Of a stretch of 64,000 bases of DNA, positions 9,175 through 16,871 are shown in pieces. Position numbers and translations under genes: made by a program. Position 1 is the stretch's first letter. Each line of letters begins with the position of its first letter. Source of the stretch: Marmoricola sp. URHB0036 (lineage in GTDB: Bacteria; Actinomycetota; Actinomycetes; Propionibacteriales; Nocardioidaceae); NCBI RefSeq assembly GCF_000426045.1, contig NZ_AUEP01000020.1, positions 1-64,000 on the forward strand, read 5' to 3'. Below the pieces are notes generated by a model, which did no database searches, was not told the DNA's origin, and worked only from the letters and a program-made list of their open reading frames with translations.

Positions 9175-10491
9175 TCAGGGACGGGCGACGAAGTCCGGGT
9201 ACCAGTTGTAGATCGAGTTGTAGCGGACGTTGGCGCCGGTGTGCGGGGCCTCGATGAACTGCCCACCGCCCAGGTACAGCGCGACGTGGTGGATGCCGCT
9301 GGGGCCACCGTTGCTGCTCCAGAACAGCAGGTCACCGGGCCTGGCATCGGCCATCGAGACGCGGGTGCTCTGGTAGAACTGCGCGACCGAGTAGTGCGGC
9401 AGCGACTTCCCACCCCGCGCCCAGGCCTGCATCGTGAGCCCCGAGCAGTCGAAGGTGCTGGGTCCCGCGGCACCCCACTGGTACGGCCGGCCCAGCTGTG
9501 CCTTGGCGTAGGCGATGGCGCGCTGGACGGCCACCGACTGGTTCGGTGCCGGGTTGGCGATCGGAGGCGGGGCGGATCCGCCGGCGGACGACGACGAGTC
9601 GCTCTGGTCGTTGGAAGCCTCGGTGGAGTCCTGCTGGTCGGCCTTGGCGTTCTTGGCCTTCTTCTTGGCCTCCTCGGCCTGCTTCTGCAGCGCCGCCTGC
9701 TCGGCGGCCTCCTTGGCCTGCGCGGCGGCGGCTGCCTTCTGACGGGCGATCCGCTCGAGCGCCGCGTGGCGACGGGTGGCCAGGCCCACCGAGATGTGCT
9801 GGGCCTTGGCCAGCTCCTCGATCAGGTTCTGCTTCTGCACCGCGATCGTGTTGGCGGCCGCGCTCGCGGCAGCCGCTGCCTGGCCGGCAGCGACGGCCAG
9901 CTTCTTGGCCTCCGCGGCGAGGGCCTCTTGCTTCTTCTCGGCCTTGGCCGCCTGGGCGGCGTACGTCTTGGCACGGGCCGAGGCGACCTTGAAGCGGTCG
10001 TAGCGGGCCTGCATGGAGTCACCGGCGCTCTGCACGACGCCGTAGCGGTTCATCAGGCCGGTCGGACCTTCGTCGGAGACCAGGGCGCTGGCGGCGTTGA
10101 GCTCGGTGCCGTTCTGGTAGCTCTCGGTGACGAGGGTGACGATGCCGTCGCGCTGCGAGGCCACGTCGGCGGCGGCCTGGCGCGAGCGGAGCTGCGCGGC
10201 CTTGCTGGCCTTCTGGGCCTCCTGCAACCGCCACCGGGCGCCGTTGGCGCGCTCGAAGGCGGTCTCGGCCGCGGTCGAGGCCGCGTCCATCCGGGCATTG
10301 GCCGCGTCGAGCGCGGCTTCGAGCTGCTGCACGCTCTGCTGCTTGTGGGTCACCGCGGCCTTGGCCCGGTCGACCTGTGCCTGCGTGGGCACCGTGGAAG
10401 TTCCGGGGTCCGCGACAGCGGCGCCGGTGATCGGGAGGGTGACTGCCAAGGTCGTTGCGGCCGCAATGGCCATGCGAGCGACGGGTCGCAC
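9175..10491 (-). CDS. Secreted NlpC/P60 (C40) peptidoglycan endopeptidase, RipA-like
   Basis: A 438-aa exported cell-wall hydrolase. A signal peptide (VRPVARMAIAAATTLAVTLP, then AAVADPG) is followed by a long Ala/Lys/Gln-rich coiled coil, a Ser/Asp-rich linker, and the C-terminal NlpC/P60 domain with catalytic Cys in FDCSGLTMQAW (about residue 349), His in GIHHVALYLGGG and the third position in EAPHTGANVRY. I chose GTG 10491 because GGAAGG lies nine bases upstream and it gives a clean signal peptide; a TTG start 18 codons earlier is less likely. Two matching 17-bp palindromes upstream suggest control by a dedicated regulator. Confidence 0.9.
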   Translation of the reverse strand: MRPVARMAIAAATTLAVTLPITGAAVADPGTSTVPTQAQVDRAKAAVTHKQQSVQQLEAALDAANARMDAASTAAETAFERANGARWRLQEAQKASKAAQLRSRQAAADVASQRDGIVTLVTESYQNGTELNAASALVSDEGPTGLMNRYGVVQSAGDSMQARYDRFKVASARAKTYAAQAAKAEKKQEALAAEAKKLAVAAGQAAAAASAAANTIAVQKQNLIEELAKAQHISVGLATRRHAALERIARQKAAAAAQAKEAAEQAALQKQAEEAKKKAKNAKADQQDSTEASNDQSDSSSSAGGSAPPPIANPAPNQSVAVQRAIAYAKAQLGRPYQWGAAGPSTFDCSGLTMQAWARGGKSLPHYSVAQFYQSTRVSMADARPGDLLFWSSNGGPSGIHHVALYLGGGQFIEAPHTGANVRYNSIYNWYPDFVARP

Positions 10492-10591
10492 CGAAGAAAG
10501 CCTTCCGTTGGGGGTCTCGCGTCGCTTCCCCGCGACACGAGACAAAACAGACGTTAGGGCTCACGCGTCACACATGAAACACTTTTCACAT

Positions 10592-10642
10592 AATTACTCC
10601 GTTGTAATACGCGTGTCGACTTGACAATTACACCGATGTAAC
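10592..10642. promoter_or_regulatory. Pair of matching 17-bp palindromic operators in a divergent intergenic region
   Basis: Two sites, AATTACTCCGTTGTAAT (10592-10608) and AATTACACCGATGTAAC (10626-10642), share the form AATTACWCCGWTGTAAY with centres 34 bp apart, about three helix turns. They lie in an AT-richer patch between the divergent NlpC/P60 and debranching-enzyme genes. A possible minus-strand -10 (TAACGT, about 10553-10558) places them upstream of the peptidase promoter as for an activator. TTGACA at 10621-10626 touches site two. The regulator is not identified. Confidence 0.65.
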
Positions 10643-10666
10643 TCATGGGTTTGGCAGGATTCACTC

Positions 10667-11872
10667 ATGTCGCACGCGTCCCTGCAGCCCCTCCTGTCCC
10701 CCGACGGCTGGGCGTACGCCTCCAGACTTCCGGTGGACGCCGCCGACCCCGGGCGGTTCCACGCGCTCTTCGGTCGCGACTCGCTGATCACCGCCCTCCA
10801 GGTGCTCCCGCACCAGCCCGAGGTAGCGGCGGCGACGCTGCGCGCGCTGGCTGCTCGCCAGGGCCGCCGGGAGGACCCGGAGACCGAGGAGCAGCCCGGC
10901 CGGATCCTGCACGAGGACCGGCCGGTCGCCCCCGAGTGGCTGGTCGAGCGGGGGTGGCCGGTCCGCGACGGCGCGCTGCGCTACTACGGCACCTCGGACG
11001 CGACGTCGTGGTTCCTCGTGCTCCTCGACGCGACCGGAGACCGGGCGCTGGCCGAGGAGCTCGACGCAGCGCGGGTGGGTGCCGCCGACTGGCTGCACCG
11101 GGCCCTGACCGCAGGGGACGGGCTCGTGCGCTGCGGACCGAGGACCTTCCCGGGCGGCCTGAGCCAGCAGGGATGGCGCGACGCGCTCGATCCCGGGACC
11201 GACGCCCACGGTGGCGGGATCGTCCGGGAGGACGGCACCGCACCACGAGCGCCGATGGCCGACGCGGACTCCCAAGCGGTCGCGGTCGCGGCCCTCGACG
11301 CCCTGGTCCGGCTCGATCCCGACCGCGCCGACGACTGGGCCGCGCGGGCGGCCCTCCTACGGCGCCGGGTCGAGGACGCCTTCGCACACGGCGTGATGGC
11401 CCTCGAGTCCGACGACCGACCCGTCCCCGGCGCCGGCTCCCAGCTCGGCTGGCTGTTGTGGGCCGATGTGCTCTCTCCCGAGGCGACCACCCTGGTGGCC
11501 GAGCGGCTGACCCGGCCCGACGTGCTCACGGCGTACGGCGTCCGCACGCTGAGCAGCAGCCATCCCGCGTTCCTGACCGAGGGCTACCACCGGGGCGCGG
11601 TCTGGCCCTTCGACAGCTGGCTGTGCTGGGGCGGGCTCCGCCGCGCGGGGTACGACGACGCGGCCGGCCAGGTCCGGGAGGGCGTACGACGAGCCGTGGC
11701 CGAGCTCGGAGACTTCCCCGAGCTGTACGCCGTCACGCCGGACGGCGAGCTGCGCGACATCCCGATCGCCAACCGGGTGCAGGCGTGGACGGTCGGGGCG
11801 ATGATCGCCTTCGACGACGGGTGGGACGGCCGGGGGGTGTCCTTGGGAGACGCGCCCCAGGTCAGCCGCTGA
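10667..11872 (+). CDS. Glycogen debranching enzyme-like protein (amylo-alpha-1,6-glucosidase catalytic domain)
   Basis: A 401-aa (alpha/alpha)6-barrel glycosidase related to the C-terminal domain of archaeal/bacterial glycogen debranching enzymes. FHALFGRDSLITALQVLP, LAARQGRREDPETEEQPGRI with LHE, the long DADSQAVAVAALDALVRL helix and the late FLTEGYHRGAVWPFDSWL, which resembles the substrate-pocket region, all fit. The N-terminal GDE domain found in full-length proteins (about 650 aa) is absent, so activity on glycogen is uncertain. ATG 10667 has AGGA seven bases upstream. Its last 11 bases overlap the convergent PAP2 gene. Confidence 0.8.
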   Translation: MSHASLQPLLSPDGWAYASRLPVDAADPGRFHALFGRDSLITALQVLPHQPEVAAATLRALAARQGRREDPETEEQPGRILHEDRPVAPEWLVERGWPVRDGALRYYGTSDATSWFLVLLDATGDRALAEELDAARVGAADWLHRALTAGDGLVRCGPRTFPGGLSQQGWRDALDPGTDAHGGGIVREDGTAPRAPMADADSQAVAVAALDALVRLDPDRADDWAARAALLRRRVEDAFAHGVMALESDDRPVPGAGSQLGWLLWADVLSPEATTLVAERLTRPDVLTAYGVRTLSSSHPAFLTEGYHRGAVWPFDSWLCWGGLRRAGYDDAAGQVREGVRRAVAELGDFPELYAVTPDGELRDIPIANRVQAWTVGAMIAFDDGWDGRGVSLGDAPQVSR

Positions 11873-12935
11873 CGACGCTCCGGTCGTCGGTGTCCACCGG
11901 CACGTCGCTCGTCGTCGTCGTCGGATACGAATGTCGCAGATGTCGGTCGAACCGCTGGCCGGTCGCGATGCCGCCGAGGTAGAAGGACACGAACGCGATC
12001 ACTGCTCCGGCGATGTCGTCGGCGATGTAGTGCCAGCCGAAGTAGGTCGTCGAGAGCACGACCAGGCCCATGTAGACCCAGAGGATGATCTTCAGGAACC
12101 GGTGACGCAGCGTGTACTGCGCGACCAGGGCCATCATCAAGGTGATCCCGACGTGCAGGGAGGCAAAGCCGGCCACCGACTGCACGCCGTTGGACAGGTC
12201 GAAGCGCACGTCGTGGCGCCCCCAGTACAACGCGTTCTGGAGGTCGCTGACGCCGGTCTTGGGCAGGTCCTGGTAGATCCACTCGAAGGCGAAGTTCGGG
12301 CCCAGCGTCGGGATCATGTAGTAGCTCGCGGTGCCGAGCGTCCAGCACATGCACTGCGCGGTCACGAACCAGTAGCCGAAGCTGACGTTGCGCGACCACA
12401 CCAACCAGACGATCACCGAGACCGGCACCATCGGCAGGAACAGCAGGTAGACCCACGAGAGCACGTAGGCCGCGACGTTGGTGCCGAGCAGGTCGTGCAG
12501 CAGGATGCCGGGGTCGTGCCCGAACAGCAGCCAGTGGTCGAACTTGTGCAGCTCGAGGTCGCCGTGCAGCCGGGCACCCTCGCTGCGCACGAACGGCAGG
12601 AAGTTCTTCAGGTTGCGGTAGCTGACGTAGGTCACGTAGAAGCTGATCAGCCCGAGGATCACCAGCTGGATGCGGTCCCTGGTCCAGTGCTCGCGGATGA
12701 GCAGCTTGGCCTCGACCTTGAACTGGGTCGGGTTGAGCCGTGACCGCCACAACGTGCGCGGCAGGATGTCAGCGGCGAACGCACCCACGCAGAGCATCGG
12801 GAGCCGCACCCAGGCCGGGCCCAGGAAACCGTCCGGGTCTCGCAGCGGGTAGTCGACCGCGCGGCTCACGATGATGGCCAGAACGCCCATGAACACGGCG
12901 TTCGTCACCATCGCTGCATAGGCGCGCCGCTTCAC
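11862..12935 (-). CDS. PAP2-superfamily integral membrane phosphatase/phosphotransferase
   Basis: A 357-aa polytopic membrane protein with a PAP2-like active-site set: SYYMIPTLGPNFAFEW, then GFASLHVGITLMMA carrying the SLH histidine, then YFGWHYIADDIAGA with the second histidine and aspartate. This arrangement is that of the inositol-phosphate transferase/AUR1-like branch used for lipid phosphates or phospho-head-group transfer. Several hydrophobic helices precede the motif. GTG 12935 follows a TAGAAT -10 (12949-12944, minus strand) by eight bases, so it is probably leaderless. The promoter lies over the 3' end of the ABC ATPase gene. Confidence 0.8.
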   Translation of the reverse strand: MKRRAYAAMVTNAVFMGVLAIIVSRAVDYPLRDPDGFLGPAWVRLPMLCVGAFAADILPRTLWRSRLNPTQFKVEAKLLIREHWTRDRIQLVILGLISFYVTYVSYRNLKNFLPFVRSEGARLHGDLELHKFDHWLLFGHDPGILLHDLLGTNVAAYVLSWVYLLFLPMVPVSVIVWLVWSRNVSFGYWFVTAQCMCWTLGTASYYMIPTLGPNFAFEWIYQDLPKTGVSDLQNALYWGRHDVRFDLSNGVQSVAGFASLHVGITLMMALVAQYTLRHRFLKIILWVYMGLVVLSTTYFGWHYIADDIAGAVIAFVSFYLGGIATGQRFDRHLRHSYPTTTTSDVPVDTDDRSVVSG

Positions 12936-12943
12936 AACGGGTC

Positions 12944-12949
12944 ATTCTA
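12944..12949 (-). promoter_or_regulatory. -10 hexamer TAGAAT for a leaderless PAP2 transcript
   Basis: TAGAAT on the minus strand ends eight bases before GTG 12935. There is no Shine-Dalgarno, which fits transcription starting at or near the start codon. It overlaps the stop codon of the upstream ABC ATPase gene. Confidence 0.55.
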
Positions 12950-13966
12950 GGGTTCGACCCCTGACAGGTCCGAAGGGATAAGTGCGATCCTCGACGTGTC
13001 GATCGACACACGCACCCGAGCCCCCACACGTACGTCGCTCCCGGGGTCGGCGACGCCCGGCAGCGAACCGGCTCCGTCCACGTCGAGCTGCAGCCGGATC
13101 TGGTCGGGAGTGACACGCGCTTCCTCGACCCGGGCCGTCAGCGGGCCGGTCGGATCGACCCGCAGGGCCGAGCGTCGCAGGGCGACCGACTCCCACGGCT
13201 CCCCCGGCGCGACCAGCTCACGGAGCCGGGCGGCCCGGTCGCCGGTGAGCACGGTCGCATAGCCCAGGAAGGCCGCCGTCCAGCCGTCGACCGGACGGCT
13301 CCACACCTCCTCGAGGGTGCCGGCCTGGACGATGCGACCCTCACGCATGACGGCCATCCGGTCGGCGACCGCAAAGGCCTCGTCGTGGTCGTGGGTCACC
13401 AGCATCGCGGTCGCACCGGCGGCGCGGAGGATGTCGTGCAGCTCGCCCGCGAGCCGTTCACGCAAGCCGCGGTCGAGGGCGCTCAACGGCTCGTCGAGGA
13501 GGAGCAGTCGCGGCTCGACGGCGAGCGCGCGGGCCAGCGCGACCCGTTGGCGCTCGCCTCCGGACAGCGTGGCGGGCAGCCGGTCGGCGTACCCCTCGAG
13601 GCCGACCAGGGCGAGGAGCTCGCGGGCACGCGCGCGCTGGTCGGCGCGGCTGCGGCGGCGCAGGCGGAGCGGGTAGGCGATGTTGGCGGCGACGTCGAGG
13701 TGCTCGAAGAGCTGGCCGTCCTGGAACATCAGCGCGAAGCCACGACGGTGGGTGGGAGTGCCGGCCAGGTCCTGCCCGTCGTACGACACCGTGCCGGAGG
13801 CCGGGACCTCGAGGCCGGCCACGGCCCGCAACAACGTGGACTTGCCGCACCCGGACGGACCGAGCACGGCGACCACCGATCCGGCCGGCACAGCGAGGTC
13901 GACGTGGTCGACCGCGGCTGTCGCGCCGAAGCGGACGGTCAGGTCTCGGACGTCCAGGCCACTCAT
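12947..13966 (-). CDS. ABC transporter ATP-binding protein, thiamine-type importer
   Basis: A 339-aa ATPase that energises the adjacent permease. Walker A GPSGCGKSTLLRAVAGLE, Q-loop MFQDGQLFEHL, signature LSGGERQRVALARALAVE, Walker B LLLLDEPLSALD and H-loop VTHDHDEAFAVADR are all intact. A C-terminal extension (about residues 235-339) resembles the TOBE-like regulatory domain of the CUT1/ferric/thiamine subfamily. ATG 13966 (MSGLDVRDLTVRFG) fits domain start; an ATG 17 codons upstream lies in the intergenic hairpin. Third gene of the TPP-riboswitch operon. Confidence 0.9.
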   Translation of the reverse strand: MSGLDVRDLTVRFGATAAVDHVDLAVPAGSVVAVLGPSGCGKSTLLRAVAGLEVPASGTVSYDGQDLAGTPTHRRGFALMFQDGQLFEHLDVAANIAYPLRLRRRSRADQRARARELLALVGLEGYADRLPATLSGGERQRVALARALAVEPRLLLLDEPLSALDRGLRERLAGELHDILRAAGATAMLVTHDHDEAFAVADRMAVMREGRIVQAGTLEEVWSRPVDGWTAAFLGYATVLTGDRAARLRELVAPGEPWESVALRRSALRVDPTGPLTARVEEARVTPDQIRLQLDVDGAGSLPGVADPGSDVRVGARVRVSIDTSRIALIPSDLSGVEP

Positions 13967-13982
13967 CTCAGATGCCCAGGTC

Positions 13983-14026
13983 CAGAGGGGAGCACGCTGC
14001 GCCCCGCTCGCTTGCACACCCCTCTG
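13983..14026. repeat. Inverted repeat between permease and ATPase genes
   Basis: CAGAGGGG at 13983-13990 pairs with CCCCTCTG at 14019-14026 across a 28-nt loop. It lies between the stop of the permease and the start of the ATPase on one transcript and may tune RNA stability or partial termination. No T-run follows, so a simple terminator is unlikely. Confidence 0.4.
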
Positions 14027-14036
14027 AACCTGCGCA

Positions 14037-15662
14037 TCAGAACGCCCCGACCGATGCGACCCGCAGCCGCTGGACGGCGAACATCACCACAGCGGTGGTC
14101 GCGGCGAGCACGACCGACGCCGCCATCGCCATCCCGAAGTTCTCGGCGCCGGGATGGCCGATCAGCCGATAGATCACCACGGGCAGGGTCGGGTTGTCGT
14201 CGCGGGCCAGGAAGCTGGTGGCCCCGAACTCGCCCAGCGAGACGGCGAACGCGAAGCCCGCAGCCGCGATCAGCGCTCGCCAGGCGACAGGAACGTCGAC
14301 GGTCAGCAGCACGCGGAGCGGTCCGGCCCCCAGCGAGGCGGCCGCCTGCCGCTGACGGTCGTCGACCGAGCGCAGCACCGGAGCGAGGGTGCGTACGACG
14401 AGCGGGAGCGCCACCATCGCCTGCGCGATCGGGATCAGCAGTGCCGACTCGCGCAGGTCGAGGGGCGGCTTGTCGAGGGTGATCAGGAACCCGAAGCCGA
14501 CGGTGACCGCGGAGACCCCGAGCGGCAGCATGAACACCCCGTCGAGCACGCCCATGGGGCGGCCACCGCCGGGCCGCGAGACGAGGAAGGCGACGCACGA
14601 GCCGAGGACGAGGGCGATCACCGTCGCGACCATCGCGATCTGCAGCGAGTTGGCGAGCCCGGTGGTGGCCGGCACCAGCAGGGCGTTGTGGGCGCCGGTG
14701 GTGCCGAGGGCGCGGTAGTTGTCGAGTCCCCAGGTGTCGCCCTGACGCAGGGAGGCGGACAGGAGCGACGCGAGCGGGGCCATCAGGAAGACGATGACCA
14801 GCCCGGCCCAGAGCAGCACCGGCAGCTGACGCAGACGCGGTCGAGGCAGCCGCTTGGTGGTGCGGTCGACCGGACCGGGTGAGCGGCGTACGCGGGCGGC
14901 GAGGACGAGCAGGGCGGTGATGACGACCAGCTGCAGGATCGACAGGGCGGCAGCGCCGGTGAGGTCGAGCTCCTGGGTGGTGAGGAGGTAGATCTCGGTC
15001 TCCACGTTGGAGTAACGGAGCCCGCCCATGGTCAGCACGACCCCGAACGACGTGGCGCAGAACAGGAACACCACGCTGGCCGCCGACACGATCCCGGGCA
15101 CGAGCGCGGGCAACGTCACCGTGCGGAACACCTGCCACGGGCTGGCGCCGAGCACGGCCGCTGCCTCTTCGCGACGAGTGTCGATGGCCTCCCAGAAGGC
15201 TCCGACCGTGCGGACGACGACGCTGATGTTGAAGAAGACGAGCGCGGCCACGATCGCGGTGGCGGTCCCGTCGAGCCCGAGCGAGCCGAGCGGACCGGAC
15301 GGCGCGATCAGCTGGCGGAACGCGACGCCGACCACCACCGTCGGCAGCACGAACGGCACCACCACGAGCGCGCGCAGCAGGTCACGACCGGGGAAGCGCA
15401 GCCGGTGCAGCACGAACGCGACCGGGAGTCCCGCGAGCACCGACACGAGTGTGGCAACGCCGGCCGACCAGACGGTGAACCAGAGCACCCGATGGGTGCG
15501 CGGGCGCCCGAGCACCTCGGTCACAGCACCGAGGTCGAGGGACCCGTCCGGCCAGAGCCCCCGCGCCAGCATGCCCACGACCGGGTAGACGAAGAACAGC
15601 ACGAGCGCAGTCAGGGGCACCGCGGCGATCGCCACGGTGCCCCACCGCACTCGGAGCGTCAC
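14037..15662 (-). CDS. ABC transporter permease with two fused permease domains (ThiP-like)
   Basis: A 541-aa inner-membrane permease with two BPD_transp_1 domains in tandem, as in ThiP and ferric-type importers. The first domain carries the ATPase-contact loop EEAAAVLGASPWQVFRTVTL, the second RQRQAAASLGAGPLRVLLTV, and each is surrounded by six or so hydrophobic helices. GTG 15662 overlaps the binding-protein stop as GTGA, deciding the start and implying coupling. With the TPP riboswitch upstream, the likely cargo is thiamine, its phosphates or a pyrimidine precursor. Confidence 0.9.
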   Translation of the reverse strand: MTLRVRWGTVAIAAVPLTALVLFFVYPVVGMLARGLWPDGSLDLGAVTEVLGRPRTHRVLWFTVWSAGVATLVSVLAGLPVAFVLHRLRFPGRDLLRALVVVPFVLPTVVVGVAFRQLIAPSGPLGSLGLDGTATAIVAALVFFNISVVVRTVGAFWEAIDTRREEAAAVLGASPWQVFRTVTLPALVPGIVSAASVVFLFCATSFGVVLTMGGLRYSNVETEIYLLTTQELDLTGAAALSILQLVVITALLVLAARVRRSPGPVDRTTKRLPRPRLRQLPVLLWAGLVIVFLMAPLASLLSASLRQGDTWGLDNYRALGTTGAHNALLVPATTGLANSLQIAMVATVIALVLGSCVAFLVSRPGGGRPMGVLDGVFMLPLGVSAVTVGFGFLITLDKPPLDLRESALLIPIAQAMVALPLVVRTLAPVLRSVDDRQRQAAASLGAGPLRVLLTVDVPVAWRALIAAAGFAFAVSLGEFGATSFLARDDNPTLPVVIYRLIGHPGAENFGMAMAASVVLAATTAVVMFAVQRLRVASVGAF

Positions 15663-16705
15663 TGGCTGGTGACGTCGCGCCACTCGCGCAGCCACGTGGT
15701 CCGGTTCTTGGTGACGGCTGACGGGTCGACCGAGTAGGGGTGCGGTGAGACCGGCGCGTACGACGCCCAGTCGGCCGGCAGCTTGACCGTCGAGTCGACG
15801 GGATAGACGTACATGTTGTCCGGCAGTGCCTCCTGGAAGTCCTGACCGACCATGAAGTCGATGAACTTCTTCATGCCGGCGGGGTTGTCGGACCCCTTCA
15901 GCACGCCGGCGTACTCCACCTGGCGGAAGCAGGTGTCGAGCAGCGCGCTGGTCGTGGGCTCGGTGGCGCCCTTGGGGATGGTGAACGGCGGCGACGAGGA
16001 GTACGACGTGACGATCGGTCGGTCGCCGTTGCCACCACCCGCGGTGAAGTCGACCTCGTAGGCGTCGGTCCACCCGGCCGTGATCTTGGTGTCGTTGGCC
16101 ATCAGCTGCTTCCAGTAGTCCTGCCAGCCGTCGCCCTTGGCCGCGATCGTCGCGAGCAGGAAGGCCAGCCCGGGCGAGGAGGTCGTCGCGCCCGGAGTCA
16201 CGAACAGTCCCTTGTACGCCGGCTTGGCCAGGTCGTCGAGCGTCTTCGGCGGCGTCAGGTTCTTCTTGGCGAACCACGAGTCGTCGACGTTGACGCACAC
16301 GTCGCCGTAGTCGATCGGGGTGAGATCGTCCTTGGCGTCGCCGGTGAGGCGGTACTGCTCGGCCGAGGACGGCAGCTCTTTGGCGTCGTACGCCGTCAGG
16401 ATGCCTGCGTCGACCGCCCGCGAGGCGAAGGTGTTATCGATCCCGTAGACGCCGTCGGCCAACGGGGAGTCCTTGGTGAGCACCAGCTTGTTGGTGAGCT
16501 CGCCGGCATCGCCCTGCGGCCGGACCTTGACGGTGATGCCGGTCTCGGCCTTGAACTTCGCCAGCACGGACTTCGACATCGCCCAGCTGTCATGGGTGGC
16601 GACCACGAGGGTCTTCGGACTCTCCTTGGAGTCCGAGCCGCACCCGGCGAGTGCCGTGGCCAGCAGCAGGGTGCTCAGGACGGTGGGCAGCAGTCGTGAC
16701 CGCAT
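15659..16705 (-). CDS. Thiamine ABC transporter substrate-binding lipoprotein (ThiB-like)
   Basis: The cell-surface binding protein of the importer. A signal peptide MRSRLLPTVLSTLLLATALA ends in the lipobox LAGC. The mature part reads TLVVATHDSWAMSKSVLAKF, GDAGELTNKL, DGVYGIDNTFASRA and PIDYGDVCVNVDDSWF, all typical of ThiB/TbpA-type proteins. An ATG at 16714 directly touches AAGGAG and cannot use it; ATG 16705 has that site nine bases upstream and gives a better signal peptide, so I chose it (348 aa). It is directly under the TPP riboswitch and couples to the permease by GTGA. Confidence 0.92.
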   Translation of the reverse strand: MRSRLLPTVLSTLLLATALAGCGSDSKESPKTLVVATHDSWAMSKSVLAKFKAETGITVKVRPQGDAGELTNKLVLTKDSPLADGVYGIDNTFASRAVDAGILTAYDAKELPSSAEQYRLTGDAKDDLTPIDYGDVCVNVDDSWFAKKNLTPPKTLDDLAKPAYKGLFVTPGATTSSPGLAFLLATIAAKGDGWQDYWKQLMANDTKITAGWTDAYEVDFTAGGGNGDRPIVTSYSSSPPFTIPKGATEPTTSALLDTCFRQVEYAGVLKGSDNPAGMKKFIDFMVGQDFQEALPDNMYVYPVDSTVKLPADWASYAPVSPHPYSVDPSAVTKNRTTWLREWRDVTSQ

Positions 16706-16719
16706 CAGGGTCATCTCCT

Positions 16720-16817
16720 TCGACTTCCTTCGCCGGTGCTAACCGGGGCAGGTTCAAGGGTCTGCGGCTCTCCGCACTCTCAGCGCCCCCGATGTCATCC
16801 CGGGCGCTCCCCTGTCG
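16720..16817 (-). ncRNA. TPP riboswitch (THI element)
   Basis: Reading the minus strand, the leader has GACAGGGGAGCGCCC, then GGGCGCTGAGAGTGCGG, then the diagnostic ACCCTTGAACCTG and the closing CCGGTTAGCACCGGCGAAGG. CTGAGA and CTTGAACCTG are the core pyrimidine- and pyrophosphate-sensing segments of the THI element. It ends only a few bases before the ribosome site of the thiB-like gene, so control is probably at translation initiation by masking AAGGAG. Confidence 0.96.
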
Positions 16818-16827
16818 GACGCCGTCC

Positions 16828-16833
16828 ACACTA
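16828..16833 (-). promoter_or_regulatory. -10 hexamer TAGTGT for the thiamine operon
   Basis: TAGTGT (minus strand) lies 11 bases upstream of the first riboswitch helix, so transcription would begin close to the aptamer. The divergent AAA ATPase gene begins at 16872, so its promoter overlaps this one. Confidence 0.5.
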
Positions 16834-16871
16834 GCCTGAGCAGGTTCGCTCTCGTCCTCGAGGAGTCCACC

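Noticed and set aside
10592-10642. MtrA box upstream of the RipA-like gene
   Set aside because: Known MtrA sites are direct GTAAC-type repeats; here both sites are inverted repeats with a different core.
10492-10666. A c-di-AMP (ydaO-type) riboswitch upstream of the NlpC/P60 gene
   Set aside because: Such elements are known upstream of actinobacterial wall hydrolases, but the leader here is only about 55 bases and none of the conserved aptamer segments is visible.
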